Assembly (NCBI RefSeq): GCF_900142035.1
Contig: NZ_FQZI01000002.1
Coordinates: 434,001-498,000, forward strand
Direction of reading: 5' to 3'
DNA: 64,000 bases
DNA from: Flavobacterium terrae
Lineage (GTDB): Bacteria; Bacteroidota; Bacteroidia; Flavobacteriales; Flavobacteriaceae
The translations under genes were made by a program, and so were the position numbers. Under the pieces are notes generated by a model. That model made no database searches, was not told the origin of the DNA, and worked only from the letters and a program-made list of their open reading frames with translations. Shown piece by piece: positions 8,026 through 16,521 of the stretch. Within the stretch, counting starts at the first letter, position 1. Every line of letters starts with the position of its first letter.

Positions 8026-9198
8026 CTATTCTTTTCTATACTTTTTAGTTTCTTCAAAAACGTGTTCTAAAATTCTGGCATCCTCATCAGTAAATTCTAC
8101 TTGTCTGCGTGCCATCACTATCTTTGCCGTTTGAAAAGCTTTATTAGTCATGTATGTAGTAAAGCCTGAAGCTCCCCCCCAAGAATAACTTGGCACAAAA
8201 TTACGTGGAAACCCTGAACCAAAAATATTTGCCGAAACACCAACTACAGTACCTGTATTAAACATTGTATTAATACCGCACTTACTATGATCGCCCATCA
8301 TTAAACCACAAAACTGCAAACCAGTTTTAGCAAAATTTTCGGTTTCATAACTCCAAAGTTTAACTTCTTCGTAATTATTTTTAAGATTCGAATTATTACT
8401 ATCCGCACCAATATTACACCATTCTCCAAGCACCGAATTTCCTAAAAATCCATCATGTCCTTTATTAGAATACCCAAACAATACTGAATTATTCACTTCT
8501 CCACCAATTACAGAATGAGGACCTACAGTTGTTGCTCCGTAAACCTTAGTAGCTAATTTTACCCTACCATTATCACAAAGTGCAAAAGGCCCACGAATTA
8601 CTGAACCTTCCATAATCTCGGCATTTTTACCAATATATATAGGACCTGTTGAAGCATTAAGTGTTACAAACTCTAATTTTGCTCCTTCTTCAATAAAAAT
8701 ATTTTCTGGTGATAGAACATTAACCGACTTTGGAATGGGTTGCGAATGTCTACTTTCGGTAATTAATTCAAAATCTTCACGCAGAGCAGCATCGTTTTTG
8801 GAAAAAATATCCCATGTATGTTCTATCCTAAGACATTCATCAGTAAATTCAATAATTTCGAAAGTATCAAAATCAACTTCTTGATTTTCTTTGCTATAAA
8901 AGGCAATAACTTCTTCTTTATAAAAAATAGCTTGATTTTCTTCTAAAGACTTCACCATTTCCACTAAAACATCATTTGGCAAAAAGGAAGCATTAATCAT
9001 TACATTCTCTTCCATCTCTACCATTGGATACTTTTCTGAAAGATATTCTTCAGTAACCGTTGTAGTAGTATATCCTAAATATTTTTCCCATTTTTCTCTG
9101 ATGGTTAAAATACCCACACGAATATCGGCAACAGGGCGTGTAAATGTAAACGGAAGTAATGCATTGCGAACTGTTCCGTCAAAAAGTATATAGTTCAT
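8026..9198 (-). CDS. GlmU-family putative sugar nucleotidyltransferase with left-handed beta-helix
   Basis: Protein of 390 residues. The N-terminal ~190 residues are a reduced nucleotidyltransferase-like domain starting MNYILFDGTVRNALLPFTFTRPVADIRVGIL, a start typical of the Bacteroidota GlmU-like family. The rest (about 195-360) is a hexapeptide left-handed beta-helix (IYIGKNAEIMEGSVIRGP, TKVYGATTVGPHSVIGGEVNNSVLFGYSN, ISANIFGSGFPRNF). The G-x-G-T-R-x(9)-K pyrophosphorylase motif is not seen, so uridylyltransferase activity is uncertain; acyl transfer or sugar binding is possible. It follows the rpmE2 terminator on the same strand. Confidence 0.85.
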   Translation of the reverse strand: MNYILFDGTVRNALLPFTFTRPVADIRVGILTIREKWEKYLGYTTTTVTEEYLSEKYPMVEMEENVMINASFLPNDVLVEMVKSLEENQAIFYKEEVIAFYSKENQEVDFDTFEIIEFTDECLRIEHTWDIFSKNDAALREDFELITESRHSQPIPKSVNVLSPENIFIEEGAKLEFVTLNASTGPIYIGKNAEIMEGSVIRGPFALCDNGRVKLATKVYGATTVGPHSVIGGEVNNSVLFGYSNKGHDGFLGNSVLGEWCNIGADSNNSNLKNNYEEVKLWSYETENFAKTGLQFCGLMMGDHSKCGINTMFNTGTVVGVSANIFGSGFPRNFVPSYSWGGASGFTTYMTNKAFQTAKIVMARRQVEFTDEDARILEHVFEETKKYRKE

Positions 9199-9265
9199 TT
9201 TTTAGATTTCAGAATTACGATGTCGCTAAGTTACAAAGTTTAGCAGTAAAATGATAATAGGAAAA

Positions 9266-9295
9266 CAAAAAAGCCTTTCCAGTTGGAAAGGCTTT
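9266..9295 (-). terminator. Intrinsic terminator of rpmE2
   Basis: An 11-bp stem, aaagcctttcc (9270-9280) with ggaaaggcttt (9285-9295), has an AGTT loop and a minus-strand T-run. Confidence 0.88.
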
Positions 9296-9317
9296 AATTG
9301 TATATAAAAAACAGCTA

Positions 9318-9569
9318 TTATTTGCTGAATTTAGCGTATTTGTTTTTGAATTTATCAATACGTCCTGCAGTATCGATAAGTTTAGATTTACCTGTGTAAA
9401 AAGGGTGAGACGTTCTTGAGATCTCCATTTTGTAAACTGGATACTCTACTCCTTCGTGAGTGATAGTTTCTTTAGTTTCAACAGTAGACTTAGTGATAAA
9501 AATATCGTCATTCGACATATCTTTAAACGCAACTAATCTGTAATTTTCTGGGTGAATTCCTTTTTTCAT
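9318..9569 (-). CDS. rpmE2: 50S ribosomal protein L31, type B
   Basis: L31 of the large ribosomal subunit, 83 residues. [19 protein letters not shown], the [22 protein letters not shown] core and KNKYAK tail are diagnostic. The zinc-binding cysteines of type A L31 are absent, which defines the type B (C-minus) form. It has a full promoter (9676-9704) and its own terminator, so it is monocistronic with a leader of about 100 nt. Confidence 0.97.
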   Translation of the reverse strand: MKKGIHPENYRLVAFKDMSNDDIFITKSTVETKETITHEGVEYPVYKMEISRTSHPFYTGKSKLIDTAGRIDKFKNKYAKFSK

Positions 9570-9675
9570 GATAAATCTTTTTATGATTTGTTACCTTAGG
9601 TTTTGATGCTTTTTTACTAATAAAAAGGTATTAACTTACAGTAACTTTTGTTTTTACTAATTTTATTTTAGGGTG

Positions 9676-9704
9676 CAAATGTACAACTATTTTTTAAAAT
9701 TCAA
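9676..9704 (-). promoter_or_regulatory. Promoter of rpmE2
   Basis: Minus strand: TTG (9704-9702), 18 bp, TACATTTG (9683-9676), the Bacteroidota -33/-7 arrangement. Transcription should start near 9669, giving a leader of about 100 nt before the ATG at 9569. Confidence 0.75.
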
Positions 9705-9756
9705 ATCTTAATAGTAACTTTTTTGGGTTTTATAATACTAACTGAGTGACTTTAAT

Positions 9757-9764
9757 TAAATTTG
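9757..9764 (+). promoter_or_regulatory. -7 promoter box of the DUF4199-GT2-mutase-exporter operon
   Basis: TAAATTTG matches TAnnTTTG, 18 bp before the ATG at 9783, so the leader is only about a dozen nucleotides. Confidence 0.6.
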
Positions 9765-9782
9765 CAACCTAATCATTGATAC

Positions 9783-10286
9783 ATGAGAAAGAATATCATA
9801 TTAAACTATGGCTTTTATTTAGGCCTTTCGACAATTTTAACATCTGTCTTAAAGTATACTTTTGGAAATTATTTAGAAAAAAGCTTAGTTGAAACTTTTT
9901 TAGGCATTATCCTTATAGTTTTGTTTATTTATTTAGGAATAAGTACTTTCAAAAAAAACAATTCAAATTTTTTAAGTGTTAAAGAATCATTACAAATTGG
10001 ACTAGGTATATCTTTAATAGCAGCTTTACTTTCTGTATTTTATATTTATGTATTTTCAAGTTTTATTGAACCTAATTTTCAGAATGAAGTTATCAAATTA
10101 GAGATAAATAAGATGAATACTTCTAATTTATCGAAAAAAGATATCGAAAAAAGTGTCTCAATAATGAGAAATTATATAATGCCGATGATGTATTTTGGAA
10201 TTATCATTATGAATTTATTTTTAGGATTTATTACTTCCTTAATATTGGGGCTTGCATTAAAAAAAGACAAATCAGTTTTTAACTAA
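9783..10286 (+). CDS. DUF4199 membrane protein
   Basis: Integral membrane protein of 167 residues with four hydrophobic segments (about 5-25, 35-52, 70-95, 130-158) and a charged loop of about 35 residues between the third and fourth. The overall pattern, with a paired glycine-rich third helix (IGLGISLIAALLSVFYIYVF) and a terminal FITSLILGLALKK, fits DUF4199. In Bacteroidota this family commonly lies just before a GT2 glycosyltransferase, as here (9 bp gap). Function unknown. Confidence 0.88.
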   Translation: MRKNIILNYGFYLGLSTILTSVLKYTFGNYLEKSLVETFLGIILIVLFIYLGISTFKKNNSNFLSVKESLQIGLGISLIAALLSVFYIYVFSSFIEPNFQNEVIKLEINKMNTSNLSKKDIEKSVSIMRNYIMPMMYFGIIIMNLFLGFITSLILGLALKKDKSVFN

Positions 10287-10295
10287 TTCTATTTA

Positions 10296-11252
10296 ATGGA
10301 TATTTCTATTATCATCCCTTTATTGAACGAACAAGAATCGTTACCTGAATTAACATCATGGATTACAAGAGTCATGACTGAAAACAATTTTAGTTATGAA
10401 GTTATTTTTATTGATGATGGAAGTACTGATAAATCTTGGGAGACAATCCAAAATTTATCAACAGAAAATTCAAATATTAAAGGAATTAAGTTTCTAACAA
10501 ACTTTGGGAAATCTCAAGCCCTACATGCTGGTTTTGCAAAAGCTCAAGGTCATGTTGTAATTACAATGGATGCTGATTTACAAGACAGCCCAGACGAAAT
10601 TCCAGAATTATACAACATGATTACCAAACAAAACTATGATTTAGTTTCTGGTTGGAAAAAAAAGAGATATGACTCTGTTGTAGCAAAAAATCTACCTTCA
10701 AAATTATTTAATTGGGCGGCAAGAAAAACATCTAATGTTCAACTTAATGATTTCAATTGCGGATTAAAAGCCTACAAAAACATAGTAATAAAAAACATTG
10801 AAGTTTCTGGTGAAATGCATCGCTACATACCTGTTTTAGCAAAAAATGCAGGATTTGGAAATATTGGTGAAAAAGTTGTTATACATCAAGCTAGAAAATA
10901 CGGAGAATCAAAATTTGGGATTAATCGTTTTATAAACGGTTTTTTAGACCTAATTACCATTTGGTTTTTATCAAAGTATGGAAAACGCCCAATGCATCTA
11001 TTTGGAGCAGCTGGCGTTTTGATGTTTATCATTGGATTTATATCTACATTTTTAATAATTGGATTAAAATTACTTAAATTGTATACTGGTTACGAAACCA
11101 TTTTAGTTACCAGCAATCCATTATTTTACATTGCTCTAACAGCGATGATTATAGGAACTCAACTGTTTTTAGCAGGTTTTTTGGGAGAAATTATTCTTCG
11201 AACAAAAAACAATGAGGAACGATATAAAATTTCTAAAGAAATTAATCTCTAG
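10296..11252 (+). CDS. Family 2 glycosyltransferase, polyprenyl-phosphate type (DPM1/ArnC-like)
   Basis: Membrane-linked GT2 of 318 residues. The GT-A domain (1-~210) starts DISIIIPLLNEQESLPEL and carries FIDDGSTDKSWE and the metal-binding MDADLQDSP; FNCGLKAYKN and the acceptor-side ARKYGESKFGINRFINGFLDL follow. Two C-terminal membrane helices (about 228-252 and 268-298) place it with enzymes that move a sugar from a nucleotide donor to polyprenyl phosphate. The sugar is unknown. It lies 9 bp after the DUF4199 gene and 28 bp before the phosphohexomutase, which could supply its sugar phosphate precursor. Confidence 0.92.
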   Translation: MDISIIIPLLNEQESLPELTSWITRVMTENNFSYEVIFIDDGSTDKSWETIQNLSTENSNIKGIKFLTNFGKSQALHAGFAKAQGHVVITMDADLQDSPDEIPELYNMITKQNYDLVSGWKKKRYDSVVAKNLPSKLFNWAARKTSNVQLNDFNCGLKAYKNIVIKNIEVSGEMHRYIPVLAKNAGFGNIGEKVVIHQARKYGESKFGINRFINGFLDLITIWFLSKYGKRPMHLFGAAGVLMFIIGFISTFLIIGLKLLKLYTGYETILVTSNPLFYIALTAMIIGTQLFLAGFLGEIILRTKNNEERYKISKEINL

Positions 11253-11280
11253 ATTTAACATTAACTCTAAAATTAAGATA

Positions 11281-13008
11281 ATGCATATAGAAAAGGCAAT
11301 TTTAGACAAAGTAAATATTTGGCTTACCCCAACCTTCGACAATCAAACACAAGAAGCCATCAAAGAAATGATGACATCTTCTCCAAAAGAATTAGAAGAT
11401 AGTTTTTATAAAAATCTTGAATTTGGGACTGGAGGAATGCGTGGTATAATGGGTGTTGGAACAAACAGAATCAATAAATATACTTTAGGTAAAAACACTC
11501 AAGGCTTATCAGATTACTTAAAAAAATGTTTCCCTGGTGAAGAATTAAAAGCAGCTATTGCATACGATTGTAGAAATAACAGTAACACTTTAGCCAAAGT
11601 TGTTGCTGATGTTTTTTCTGCTAACGGAATTAAAGTATATCTTTTTTCTGACATGCGTCCAACTCCAGAACTTTCTTTTGCTGTTAAGCATTTAAATTGT
11701 CATGTTGGAATTGTTCTTACTGCTTCCCACAACCCACCAGAATACAATGGTTACAAAGTATACTGGCAAGATGGAGGTCAAATTGTACCACCTCAAGATG
11801 GAGAAGTAATCAAGATCATTGAAAATTTAGAATATACAGATGTAAATTTCAATGCTAACGAAAACTTGATTGAATATATCGACGTTGCTGTTGATGAAGC
11901 TTTTAGAGACTCAACTGTTGCTAATGCAAGTTTTGAGACATCTAAATCAGCAAGAGAAAATTTAAAAATAGTTTATACTCCACTTCATGGAACTTCTATA
12001 AAAGCAATTCCTGGAGTCTTAGCAAAGGCAGGATATACAGATGTAAACATAGTAAAAGAGCAAGAAGTTCCTAACGGAAATTTTCCTACAGTAAAATCTC
12101 CTAATCCTGAAGAACCTGAAGCTTTAGAAATGGCTATGCAATTGGCAGAAAAAATTAATGCTGATATTGTCGTAGGTACAGATCCAGATTCAGATCGTTT
12201 AGGAGTTGCCGTAAGAAATACTAAAGGAGAAATGATACTTTTAAATGGCAATCAAACCATGGTTGTAATGACAGCTTTCCTTTTAGAGCAATGGAAAAAA
12301 CAAGGCAAACTTACTGGTCAAGAATTTATAGGATCAACCATTGTATCAACGCCTATGATGCTTGACTTAGCCGAAGCCTATGGCGTAGAATGCAAAGTTG
12401 GATTGACAGGATTTAAATGGATTGCTAAATTCATAAAAGATTTTCCTAATCAAAAATTTATTGGTGGTGGTGAAGAAAGTTTTGGATTCATGGTTGGAGA
12501 TGCTGTTCGAGACAAAGACGGCGTGGGAGCAATATTATTAGTTTGCGAAATTGCAGCCCAAGCCAAAGAAAAAGGAAGCACTTTGTATCAAGAATTACTT
12601 CAAATGTATGTGGACTTTGGTTTCTATAAAGAACATTTAATTTCAATTACTAAAAAAGGGATTGAAGGTGCAAATGAAATCAAACAAATGATGATTGACT
12701 TGCGTGAAAATCCGCTTTCACAAATTAATGGTCAACGTGTCGTTTGTGTAGAAGACTATCAGAGTTCTAAAGGAAAAGACTTTATGAATAATGAAGAGTT
12801 TGAAATTACAATTCCTAAATCAAATGTTTTAATATATTATTTAGAAGACGGAAGTAAAATTTGTGCTAGACCAAGTGGTACTGAGCCAAAAATCAAATTT
12901 TATTTTAGTGTGAATTGCACTATAGAAAATCTTTCAGATATTCCTGAGGCAGAACAACTTTTAGATGCTAAAATAACAAACATCATAAAAGAACTTAATC
13001 TTAATTAA
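11281..13008 (+). CDS. Phosphoglucomutase/phosphomannomutase (phospho-sugar mutase)
   Basis: Alpha-D-phosphohexomutase of 575 residues that interconverts hexose 1- and 6-phosphates via a phosphoserine. All four domain signatures are present: FGTGGMRGIMGVGTNRINKYT, the phosphoserine loop TASHNPPEYNGYKVYW, the Mg2+ loop GTDPDSDRLGV, the sugar loop GGGEESFGFMVGDAVRDKDG, and the phosphate loop RPSGTEPKIKFYF. Length fits PgcA/PMM2-type enzymes. The start is the ATG at 11281 (MHIEKAILDKVNIWL); the frame is open upstream into the GT2 gene, but those 23 codons are not conserved-looking. It ends in TAATG shared with the exporter start. Confidence 0.95.
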   Translation: MHIEKAILDKVNIWLTPTFDNQTQEAIKEMMTSSPKELEDSFYKNLEFGTGGMRGIMGVGTNRINKYTLGKNTQGLSDYLKKCFPGEELKAAIAYDCRNNSNTLAKVVADVFSANGIKVYLFSDMRPTPELSFAVKHLNCHVGIVLTASHNPPEYNGYKVYWQDGGQIVPPQDGEVIKIIENLEYTDVNFNANENLIEYIDVAVDEAFRDSTVANASFETSKSARENLKIVYTPLHGTSIKAIPGVLAKAGYTDVNIVKEQEVPNGNFPTVKSPNPEEPEALEMAMQLAEKINADIVVGTDPDSDRLGVAVRNTKGEMILLNGNQTMVVMTAFLLEQWKKQGKLTGQEFIGSTIVSTPMMLDLAEAYGVECKVGLTGFKWIAKFIKDFPNQKFIGGGEESFGFMVGDAVRDKDGVGAILLVCEIAAQAKEKGSTLYQELLQMYVDFGFYKEHLISITKKGIEGANEIKQMMIDLRENPLSQINGQRVVCVEDYQSSKGKDFMNNEEFEITIPKSNVLIYYLEDGSKICARPSGTEPKIKFYFSVNCTIENLSDIPEAEQLLDAKITNIIKELNLN

Positions 13009-14837
13009 TGGATAACAATTTAAAAAAAATAATCCCTTTTGCATTACATTACAAAAGGGATGTTACTTTAAACATTATTTTTAACGTACTATATGCTTTA
13101 TTTAGCACGTTATTAATGGTTTCGTTAATGCCCACTCTCGATGTTATTTTTGACAAAGGCGAAAGGGTATTAATTAAGCCTATTTACACAGGTATAGCTA
13201 ATATAAAAGATTACGGTGTAGATTATTTAAACTACACAATAACCAGTGTTTCTAATGAACATGGAAAACAAAACGCTTTACTATTAGTTATTGGAATTGT
13301 TTTAATCACTGCATTACTTAAAAACTTATTTAACTATTTAGCTTCAAGGCATGTCACTGCATTAAGAAACGGAGTGTTACGTGATTTAAGACAAAAACTA
13401 TATCATAAAATCATTCATCTTCCTGTTTCATATTATTCAGATCAACGTAAAGGAGATGTGATGGCTCGAATGCTTGGGGATGTTGGCGAGGTTCAAAACT
13501 CTTTTTTTCAAATTCTTGAATTAATAGTTAGAGAGCCATTAACCATTGCTTTCTCAATCGTGGCCATGTTTGCTATAAGTGCTAAACTAACGTTGTTTGT
13601 ATTTTTATTTATCCCAATTTCAGGATTCATTATTTCTAGAATTGGTAAAAGTTTAAAATCAAAATCACAACGTGCTCAACAAGAGTCAGGAGTTTTCATT
13701 TCTACGTTAGATGAAACTTTAACTGGTTTAAAAGTGGTTAAAGGATTTAATGCGGAGAATATTTTCATTCAAAAATTTAATGATTCTATAAACCGATTAC
13801 TAAAGTTATCTAACAGTATTTCCAACAAAAATAATTTAGCATCACCAATGAGTGAATTCTTGGGAATCATGACCATCGGAACTTTACTATGGTATGGAGG
13901 AAAATTAGTTTTAGTAGATCAAACATTAAGTAGTACAGCATTTATAACTTACATCGCCTTAGCCTATACTATCCTTACTCCTGCAAAAGCAATTTCAAAA
14001 GCTTCTTATCAAGTTAAAAGTGGATTAGCCGCTGCCGAAAGAGTTTTCGTGTTATTAGAACAAGAAAACACTATTACAGACAAACCAGATGCAGTCGAAA
14101 AAACTTCTTTTGACAACAAAATTACCATTGAAAATATCAATTTTGCTTACGCAGAAGAAAATGTATTGAAGAATTTTTCATTAGATGTACCAAAAGGGAA
14201 AACAGTTGCTTTAGTTGGACAATCTGGAAGTGGAAAAAGTACAATTGCCAATTTATTGACTCGTTTTTATGATGTACAAGAAGGAAACATCTCAATAGAC
14301 GGAATCAACATCAAAGACATGAACATGCACTCTCTTAGAGGCTTAATGGGCTTAGTGACACAAGATTCAATCTTATTCAATGAAACTATAAAAAACAATT
14401 TACTTATTGGTAAACCTAATGCAACTGATGAAGAAATCATTGAAGCACTTAAAGTCGCTAATGCTTATGAGTTTGTAAAAGATTTACCTAACGGAATAGA
14501 GACTAACATAGGTGATGCTGGAGGAAAATTATCTGGTGGTCAAAAACAACGTTTATCTATTGCTCGTGCCGTGCTTAAAAATCCTCCAATCATGATTTTG
14601 GACGAAGCAACTTCTGCACTTGACACAGAAAGCGAAAAATTTGTTCAAGTTGCACTAGAAAACATGATGCAAAATAGAACATCAATAGTAATTGCACATC
14701 GTTTATCTACAATTCAAAAAGCAGACAAAATTGTAGTAATGCAAAAAGGAGAAATTGTAGAGCAAGGAACTCACGATGAACTTTTAGCTAAAAACGGAAC
14801 CTATTCCAAATTAGTAATGATGCAATCTTTTGAATAA
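13008..14837 (+). CDS. ABC exporter, ATPase-permease fusion (MsbA/lipid exporter type)
   Basis: Half-transporter of 609 residues with an N-terminal six-helix exporter domain (about 20-340) and a C-terminal ATPase. Walker A is GQSGSGKST, the Q-loop TQDSIL, the signature LSGGQKQR, Walker B IMILDEATSALD, and the H-loop IAHRLST. Length and order fit MsbA-like lipid flippases. Its ATG overlaps the mutase stop (TAATG), so translation is coupled. With DUF4199, GT2 and mutase this makes a four-gene operon that plausibly makes and flips a lipid-linked glycan, though this role is inference. It ends at terminator 14842-14866. Confidence 0.93.
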   Translation: MDNNLKKIIPFALHYKRDVTLNIIFNVLYALFSTLLMVSLMPTLDVIFDKGERVLIKPIYTGIANIKDYGVDYLNYTITSVSNEHGKQNALLLVIGIVLITALLKNLFNYLASRHVTALRNGVLRDLRQKLYHKIIHLPVSYYSDQRKGDVMARMLGDVGEVQNSFFQILELIVREPLTIAFSIVAMFAISAKLTLFVFLFIPISGFIISRIGKSLKSKSQRAQQESGVFISTLDETLTGLKVVKGFNAENIFIQKFNDSINRLLKLSNSISNKNNLASPMSEFLGIMTIGTLLWYGGKLVLVDQTLSSTAFITYIALAYTILTPAKAISKASYQVKSGLAAAERVFVLLEQENTITDKPDAVEKTSFDNKITIENINFAYAEENVLKNFSLDVPKGKTVALVGQSGSGKSTIANLLTRFYDVQEGNISIDGINIKDMNMHSLRGLMGLVTQDSILFNETIKNNLLIGKPNATDEEIIEALKVANAYEFVKDLPNGIETNIGDAGGKLSGGQKQRLSIARAVLKNPPIMILDEATSALDTESEKFVQVALENMMQNRTSIVIAHRLSTIQKADKIVVMQKGEIVEQGTHDELLAKNGTYSKLVMMQSFE

Positions 14838-14841
14838 ATAG

Positions 14842-14866
14842 AATCCCGACTAGCTCGGGATTTTTT
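14842..14866 (+). terminator. Terminator of the 9783-14837 operon
   Basis: An 8-bp stem, aatcccga (14842-14849) with tcgggatt (14855-14862), is followed by a T-run. Confidence 0.85.
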
Positions 14867-14907
14867 ATTAAATAAAAGAATATATATCTTAGTAAAAAAA
14901 TCAATTC

Positions 14908-15069
14908 ATGAAGCAAAGCACTTTTACAGGACTCTTTATTATACTTTCAGGAATTATTTTTTATTTGATTAATGAATTTTTAGGTGAATATATTCTCTCG
15001 AGATTTATTGTAATCTTTACATTGAGTTCATTTTTCCTTGGAAGATATTCAGCAAAATTTCCTAAATAA
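14908..15069 (+). CDS. Small two-helix membrane protein
   Basis: A 53-residue open frame, MKQSTFTGLFIILSGIIFYL then a short INEFLGEY loop, a second hydrophobic helix (RFIVIFTLSSFFLG) and a basic end RYSAKFPK. Two membrane helices with positive charges at both ends suggest both termini are cytoplasmic. It is 5 bp before the DUF2971 gene, so probably co-transcribed. No family recognised; support comes from the strong hydrophobic pattern, an ATG start and tight spacing. Confidence 0.65.
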   Translation: MKQSTFTGLFIILSGIIFYLINEFLGEYILSRFIVIFTLSSFFLGRYSAKFPK

Positions 15070-15074
15070 TAAAT

Positions 15075-15776
15075 ATGTACATTCCTAACAGCAATATCAA
15101 ACTTCCTGAAAATCCAGATACTGTTGTTTGGAAATACCTTGATTTATCTAAATTTTTAGACATTTTGCTGTCTGGAAAAATGTTTATGTCTCGTTCTGAC
15201 AAGTTCGAAGATCAATACGAAGGTACGTTTAGCGAACCCACTTTTGAAGAGATTAAAAAAATTTCTCAAAACAATCCAAAATTTCTTGATTATTACAAAT
15301 CACATCGTGAAAATGTAGTAGTTAGTAGTTGGCACACTAATGAATATGAAAGTTTTGCCATGTGGCAAATATTTACTAAAAACAATGAAGGATTAGCCAT
15401 TCAATCAACTATTGGCAGATTAAAAGAGGCTTTACAAAAAGAAAGACATTTTGAACAATATATAGGCGAAGTAAATTATATAGACTACAAAAAAGAATAC
15501 ATTCCTTTTGATGATGCTTTTTTCCCTTTTCTATTTAAACGAAAAAGTTTTCAGTATGAAAGAGAGATAAGGGTTATTTCTGATGTTACTGCTCACAACT
15601 TCAGTATCAATGATGGTTTAAAAATTCAAGTAGACATTAACACTCTTATCGAAAAGATTTACATTCACCCAAAAAGCGAAAACTGGTATAAAAAACTAGT
15701 TATTGAATTGGTTGAGCGATTAGGATTTGATTTTGAAATAGAAAAATCAGATCTTGAAAGTGATATTTTGATTTAA
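15075..15776 (+). CDS. DUF2971 family protein
   Basis: Cytoplasmic protein of 233 residues. Pattern of DUF2971: VWKYLDLSKFLDILLSGKMFMSRSDKFEDQYEG at the start, SSWHTNEYESFAMWQIFTKNNEGLAIQST in the middle and FKRKSFQYEREIRVI later. The family often occurs in variable and defence-rich regions, but its function is unknown; here it sits in core genome beside a small membrane protein (5 bp gap). It converges with the lipoprotein gene at 15795. Confidence 0.85.
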   Translation: MYIPNSNIKLPENPDTVVWKYLDLSKFLDILLSGKMFMSRSDKFEDQYEGTFSEPTFEEIKKISQNNPKFLDYYKSHRENVVVSSWHTNEYESFAMWQIFTKNNEGLAIQSTIGRLKEALQKERHFEQYIGEVNYIDYKKEYIPFDDAFFPFLFKRKSFQYEREIRVISDVTAHNFSINDGLKIQVDINTLIEKIYIHPKSENWYKKLVIELVERLGFDFEIEKSDLESDILI

Positions 15777-15794
15777 ATTTTTACTAAAATCAAA

Positions 15795-16487
15795 TTATTT
15801 CACCACCTTAAATTCTTCAGCTTTCCAATCTTTGTTAATATTTACTGTAAAATAATGCAGATCATCGTTTTTATCGAAAGCGCCATTTTTATTGCGATCA
15901 TCGATAGTCCTAAAAAATATTTTATTAGCAGCTTCTACATAGTTCCAATCAATCAACTCTTGCAGTTCAGGTGATACTTTAGTAAAATTTTTACCCATAT
16001 CAGTACTAATGTACAAAGATTTTATATCATCTGAATCAACCTTGCTGTCTTGATTTGTATCAGCATCTGCAAGCACATAAACTAATACTTTTTTAGATTT
16101 CAAAAATGTTACTCTTTCAATCATTAGCAATTTATCTGTTAAAACATGCAATGAATCTGATCCAATTTCTTGAAATTTAATATTTTGCAAATAACCCGTT
16201 AATTCGTCTTCTAAAACATTTGAAACATTATATGTTGAACCCGCTTCAATTTTTTCTGTATAACTGCTTTTTTGAAAATTACTAACTTGTAGTGCTCCAA
16301 TAGTATAAATCAATACATTAGAATTAGCAAACTGAATTGGCAAATCAGCTACCATTAATTTTGAGGTATCCTTTTTAACCTCAACTTTATTTAATGGCTT
16401 ATCGTACTTCACTTTTGGTTTTTGTTCCTCTTTACAATTCCAAAAAAGTGAAAATAAAGGAAGTATATAAACAATTATCTTTTTCAT
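15795..16487 (-). CDS. Hypothetical lipoprotein
   Basis: Protein of 230 residues with a short signal peptide and a lipobox-like FSLFWNC (Cys about 18), then a Lys/Glu-rich linker and a beta-rich body. Asp/Asn-rich loops DADTNQDSKVDSDD and DDRNKNGAFDKNDD look like calcium-binding dockerin/EF-type loops, in matching positions about 70 residues apart. No family recognised. It lies 34 bp downstream of the TonB receptor and is probably the last gene of the M23-TonB-lipoprotein operon. Confidence 0.75.
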   Translation of the reverse strand: MKKIIVYILPLFSLFWNCKEEQKPKVKYDKPLNKVEVKKDTSKLMVADLPIQFANSNVLIYTIGALQVSNFQKSSYTEKIEAGSTYNVSNVLEDELTGYLQNIKFQEIGSDSLHVLTDKLLMIERVTFLKSKKVLVYVLADADTNQDSKVDSDDIKSLYISTDMGKNFTKVSPELQELIDWNYVEAANKIFFRTIDDRNKNGAFDKNDDLHYFTVNINKDWKAEEFKVVK

Positions 16488-16521
16488 GCTAGCTAATTTT
16501 AATCAAATATATTCTAAAAAA

